A stretch of 64,000 nt of DNA from Pomphorhynchus laevis (taxonomy: Eukaryota; Acanthocephala; Palaeacanthocephala; Echinorhynchida; Pomphorhynchidae). Location of the stretch: assembly GCA_012934845.2 (NCBI GenBank), contig WNNJ02000227.1, forward strand, positions 62,001 through 126,000. The letters run 5' to 3'. This document shows positions 59,386-64,000 of the stretch, piece after piece. The position numbers and the translations under genes were made by a program. Position 1 is the first letter of the stretch; each line of letters begins with the position of its first letter. The notes beneath the pieces are model-generated. The model saw only the letters and a program-made list of their open reading frames with translations, searched no databases and was not told the DNA's origin.

Positions 59386-62101
59386 TTAACAGATTATTAC
59401 CGCCATAAGATCTCCTTCAGTAAAACACTTGCTCATTAGCAAAATACGAATAGGAACAAGCGCTACAATAAGTACTGGGAATATGTAAGCGTAGTCTGTG
59501 AACTTGACAATCAAGATAATGATTGCTAGTGATATTTGAAATAACGTGTAGGCATTGCGCTTGAAACTAGACACCTACAAATAAAAAATGAATTAGAATT
59601 ATAATTGAAATAATAAATTTGAATAAATATAACTCTTAATTATTGGCTTGAAATTTAGAATATCCAAAAGGTTTCACGCTGAGTAAATTTACTTTCGAAA
59701 CTCTCAATGTTTTCATTAGTTAATTTGTAGCTAAAAGACCTTGAAGATAACTATTATAATATAAATTATTACAAAGAAAATTAGTACGTGCAAATTAAGT
59801 AAATAATCAAGTTTTAATTAAGATTCTTCACCGTCAACAAATTGATTGCTTTTATATAATTAAAAATTATATTTATCGTCAACAAATTGATTGCTTTTAT
59901 ATAATTAAAAATTATATTTAATTAACAATTAATAAAATATTGAGTAATTATACGTTTAAACAGTTTAAAGAACAATTGATTCTAAATGTTTCATAATCAA
60001 ATCAAATTTTATAATAAAGATTTTGAAAAATTAATAAAATTTAATATTAAAAATTTTAATTTTGAAAATGTAATTTTTTAATTTAAAAATGTTAGCGATG
60101 GAATGTTGCGGATTTGTTGATTATACGACATGAGGTTGAATTCCTTATTTATTTTATAGTAAAAGATAAAGTACGCAAAACAATTATAACATCGAAATTT
60201 GTCTTGACCTTGTACTTATACAAATTTTTTCAACTGATTTTATTTATGAAAATTAAGCTGATTCTTCAGATAAGATTTTTGTTTGGGCGAAATAAGAATT
60301 GTAGTCACTATCATTTGTGACCCTCACATGACCACTTCTTTCCAAAGTACTCGTCAACAATCGAAAACATTAGAATATGACGACAATTAAAATAAATTAA
60401 TGATTATATATAAATATTTCATTTATTTGACGGAACGAACATTTTATGACGAATTGGAAAAAACATTCCAATAAGCAATAGAATAATTAATAATCTATAG
60501 GTACAGATCGTGTTACATAAGAATACTTTTTTGAATGTATAATTTAAAATATGTTACATTAAAGCATATTCATAATTAATTATTAATTATCATTCTAATT
60601 AAAAATTTAAAAGTCTAGCTTTTATAGTCCTTTATAGACTATTATAATAATTAATATAATTCTTCGAATATAGGCAAGTTGCAAATACAAGTACGGAAAA
60701 GAATAAAGGTAGATTTTAACCATCATATTGAGTATTTAATACTCAAGATATATCTAAAAGTTGTGACTACGCATGACGGAGAGACAGCGAGTCGAAATGT
60801 TAGGAGTTAGTAAGATACATCGAACGTGCAACTTTCAAGCTAATTGTATAATTATCGTGAAATTAATTTCACTTTAATAGAAAATTACTAATGTTTAAAA
60901 ACATTAGTACAAATAGCGTTAAAATAAATAAACTCGAGTTCAGTTTATCGTTCAAACTGAACTCGTGTTACGCAGGTTGCAATGAGTGACTGAGGTAAAA
61001 TATTTGCAAAATTTATTATTAACAAATTTTAGTAAAATTGAATAGAATTATAAAGTAAGCATTTATACTGATGTATAAATTATGTAAAATATGTGCTATA
61101 TAATTTAAAATATTACATATTTTTAAAATATTACATGCTTTAAGTGTTATTCTTCCTCAATTTTATAAATCGTTTAGGAATATAGAATTAGAATATAAAA
61201 TCGAATGTTGAAACAAAACTAATGACGACTTAAATAGTGAATTGCAAATTACAATGAAAGAAGAAATTATTTAAGATTATGTAACAATCATATGGTCTTT
61301 TAAAGCTATAAAATTAATAATTGAAATGTTATTGAATAATTATTACTGATATTAAATACTTGAACTAAGAATGAATTTTAATTATTAAAAATAGCTAAAG
61401 TAAAATTTACGAAATTAATCAAATTATTTTAATCGATTTTTATTTAATAATTAGATTTGCATTTTATTCTGTAATTAACGCACAAGTATTTTTCAATTAC
61501 TTACATGTCTTGCGTATGGAAGGTATGGAAGATTTATGTCAGCGTAGGTTATAAGGCACATTCGGTGGTAAAGTTGAGTGCAAGAAAGAGTGACAATTCC
61601 GAGGTAAAGAAATGCTCCAAATAGAATAGCCAATGCAATGTGACGAAGAACTGGAATTGCAAATACCATCAATCCTAAAAGAAAATTGTACTAATTAAAG
61701 TTAAATTTCACAAACCACTGCAGTTAATGTAAAAACGATTTTACACTTAAATAGTATACACCAATACAAAATATAATAACACCTAAGAGTAAATGATGAA
61801 CATAGCGAGGAACAGTTATCTTGCTTCCGCTGATTTGCTCGCTACCCAGTAATAGTTTTGTACATGCATAATTAATGATATTAATAATATTACTCCGAAT
61901 ATCGTTCTTATCAATTTTTCTGTTTGTTCATCATTAATACTCTGGCATAAGCCAGAACAATAATGTCCTAATTAATATAAGCAGAGTTAATTAAACCGAT
62001 TATATTATTTGTTGTATTATTATATTATTTATAATATTATAATTAATAAATGATTGCAACATACCAGCTGTTCCTTAAATGGAGAATGGAAGCATCAGCC
62101 A
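59386..62101 (-). CDS. SLC4-family bicarbonate transporter, last four exons
   Basis: Four minus-strand exons join in phase: 62101-62065, 61841-61762, 61674-61505 and 59574-59386 (TAA). They read VADASILHLRNS, EQISGSKITVPRYVHHLLLG, GLMVFAIPVLRHIALAILFG, AFLYLGIVTLSCTQLYHRM, LPYLPYARH then VSSFKRNAYTLFQISLAII, and end IRILLMSKCFTEGDLMAV. SLC4 anion exchangers and sodium-bicarbonate cotransporters have the same order: [60 protein letters not shown], and FVR..MD..FTKREL. This is the C-terminal half of the membrane domain. An eight-residue insert follows EQISG. A GT inside the last exon (GCGGTAAT) might splice to a further exon. Upstream exons are beyond 62.1 kb and were not found. Ion specificity cannot be told from this part. 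Confidence 0.85.
59831..59922 (+). repeat. 46-base tandem duplication
   Basis: CGTCAACAAATTGATTGCTT and the following AT-rich tail occur twice in a row, inside the SLC4 intron 59575-61504. The rest of this intron is A+T-rich with no gene seen. Confidence 0.9.
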
Positions 62102-62327
62102 CTTATATTATAATTTTGCCCTCTATGGGACCTACCTTTTGAACTTTTTTATTTATAAATTAAATTTTCAGAAAAAATATTATAATATTATAATATTTAT
62201 ATTTACGATCTTTTATTTGTTGATGCAAATAAAAAGGCTTGATATCCTTAAAGGTGGGTTATTAAATTCGAAATGATGCAGTGAGTTATCGTTCTTTATA
62301 AACCTAATATTTCTTTCTTTAGATGTT

Positions 62328-62470
62328 TAATCACGTATAATGAGTAGTCCAGCCCCTTATTCACTAAATATCATTCAATGAAATTAGAGAAAATATTTAT
62401 ATGCTTTATCACGTATGATGAGTAGTCCAGTTCTTTATTCACTAAATATTATTCAATGGAACTAGAGAAA
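62328..62470 (+). repeat. Tandem duplication of about 75 bases
   Basis: ATCACGTATAATGAGTAGTC...ACTAAATATCATTCAATG...ACTAGAGAAA appears twice in succession with few changes. Confidence 0.85.
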
Positions 62471-62824
62471 CAATTCTGGCCTTCGTCGTTGCACGGTCTG
62501 AAAATACAGATGTTACTATACTTCAAGAATAAAAATCAAACTGGACCCTTCAGGGCATTATCGATTTTTCTACATCCACAATACTCAGAACATGATCTCT
62601 TTCATACAATAATCCACACAATACCACAACCGCCTGACATACTCCATGTGCACATAATGAAAGATGCCATAATTAGAAGGAAATACTTAGATCAAATCAG
62701 AGTGGCAGCTTCCGAGCAAAAATTAACTTGTTCTCTGTCATTATTCATTATGAAAGCAAATCTGATTGTCTATACTTTTCTTTTTTCGCTTAACCACTGC
62801 AATTTCTTTCCACCTTCGTTTTAA
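62456..62824 (+). other. Unassigned 122-codon ORF
   Basis: Begins MELEKQFWPSSLHGLKIQML and contains HDLFHTIIHTIPQPPDILHV. No family was recognised. It begins inside the tandem duplication at 62328-62470 and lies antisense to the SLC4 gene. Its G+C content is above the local average, which hints at a mobile-element origin. May not be a gene. Confidence 0.2.
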
Positions 62825-62829
62825 AAATG

Positions 62830-64000
62830 TTTGAAACATAAGCAATTTATTCAGTTATTACAAAATTATAAAACTATGGCCAACTTATTTTAAAACCATG
62901 GAAAGTAATATGTAACGCGAAGGCCCGGATCGGATATTGATGGTTACTGCACTGTCCTTAAAGACTTATTGATAACACTGCTTATTGGATTAGTGTTACC
63001 ATTCGCAGAGCCAACAATATATATCACTTATCAAATTTACAATCAAATTCACAGTTCATTGGCAATGACGAGTGCTTAAACATTCTTTTGTAGAACAATC
63101 AAAACAACATTTGACCACCATACATGACTTACTACTCCGACTGATAGATAAAAGTACCATTCTTAGACTGAAAAACTTAATATTATTATATTTATAGTCA
63201 TAGATATGATGATTTTCTGATTTCAATCTATCATTAATTTATAGTTTAGTGTTTATCTATATAAAAAATCAAAAAACAAGAAATTATTCTTAGTCTACAT
63301 TAATTCAGATTAATTTTTGATATTGGGTGTGTAGTTAGATGACTATGTTAGAGCAATACACTCTACCAATACGACTTGCGGACTTGGAATCATATCGGCG
63401 GGACAAACTGCCATCTTTGGTGATAAGCACCTAAAACCTCGAGTCACAGATCCTTGGAAGTGTCTCAACAAATAGCAAGAGACAGGTAAAACGTGTGAGA
63501 AATGCTTCGACCTTTGGAAATTATAATAAGATTGTTACTTAGCAGGGCATAGTCCGCACATAACCTAAAATTGGATTCGCCTAGTTTAGAACAACAGATT
63601 TCTTCGGCTAATGTCTCAGGCGAGACATGATCCGCAGGAATCTGTTCCTCCTGGTCCTTCATGCAAGACCAATTACATCAGTCGAAATAAGGATGGATAA
63701 CTACATCCATTAGATATCGATCACACTGAGACTTGGAGGGTCAACATTTCAACCTCACACATGTGTATGCCAAACGGAAGTCGACGCATCTAACTCGATA
63801 GATTCGCAAGATATACCATAATCAATGACATTATTTTTTGGCTTTAAACAGAGTACATATTCCCGCAAAGTGGCAGCAACGGTATCTCGAATCATTACAG
63901 TAAACGCCCGGATATGGACCTCTTATTACCATGGGTGCAAGATATGACGATTGCTGAAATTTTACATGCCGTGACACAGTTTCAAACATTTGTAGATTTT
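62830..64000. other. Unresolved stretch, more G+C-rich after 63.3 kb
   Basis: No gene was identified. From about 63330 to the end the base composition is more balanced, similar to the LINE-derived blocks at 52-58 kb, so mobile-element origin is likely. Confidence 0.35.

Noticed and set aside
63465-63662. Minus-strand ORF with FRLCADYALLSN, reminiscent of the RT start of Ty3-type LTR elements
   Set aside because: Only one short motif matches; no ends and no other parts were recognised. If real, it is a small, broken fossil fragment.

Overview
This window looks like nuclear DNA from an invertebrate animal with a small-gene, very A+T-rich genome (about three quarters A+T by eye, not computed). 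The host genes are animal-type: phospholipase C epsilon, an SLC4 bicarbonate transporter, a catalase-family protein and a secreted cystatin. Introns are GT-AG and fall into two sizes, 46-54 bases or kilobases. Penelope-like and LINE retroelements fill the rest. I cannot name the phylum from sequence alone.

Layout. 1-5.3 kb: non-coding, with an RTE-type LINE endonuclease fragment. 5.3-31.6 kb (possibly to 32.3 kb), plus strand: 18 exons of a phospholipase C epsilon gene that I could join in one frame (846 codons: EF-hand region, X box, acidic linker, Y box, C2). Its introns hold an intact Penelope-like element, older Penelope-like pieces, LINE pieces, a roughly 0.8-kb tandem duplication and a pair of nearly identical 586-base repeats. 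32.8-34.4 kb: an intronless catalase-family gene in which the distal catalytic His is Phe. 34.4-38.2 kb: a repeat family with hairpins. 38.26-43.91 kb: a possible new small gene with duplicated exons, its intron invaded by a second type of Penelope-like reverse transcriptase. 44.3-49.2 kb: a mosaic of that element's pieces and end sequences, with a cystatin gene at 47.15 kb. 50-59 kb: LINE remnants on the minus strand (more G+C-rich) and one exon-like stretch resembling a netrin (NTR) module. 59.4-62.1 kb, minus strand: the last exons of an SLC4 transporter. 62.1-64 kb: nothing firmly identified.

The genes do not form a pathway. The most interesting signals are the catalase-fold protein without its catalytic His, the many hammerhead-ribozyme-like hairpins in several unrelated repeat families (a known trait of Penelope-like element ends), the tiny duplicated-exon gene, and the possible absence of RA domains downstream of the PLC C2 domain. 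All identifications come from remembered family motifs; no search was run.
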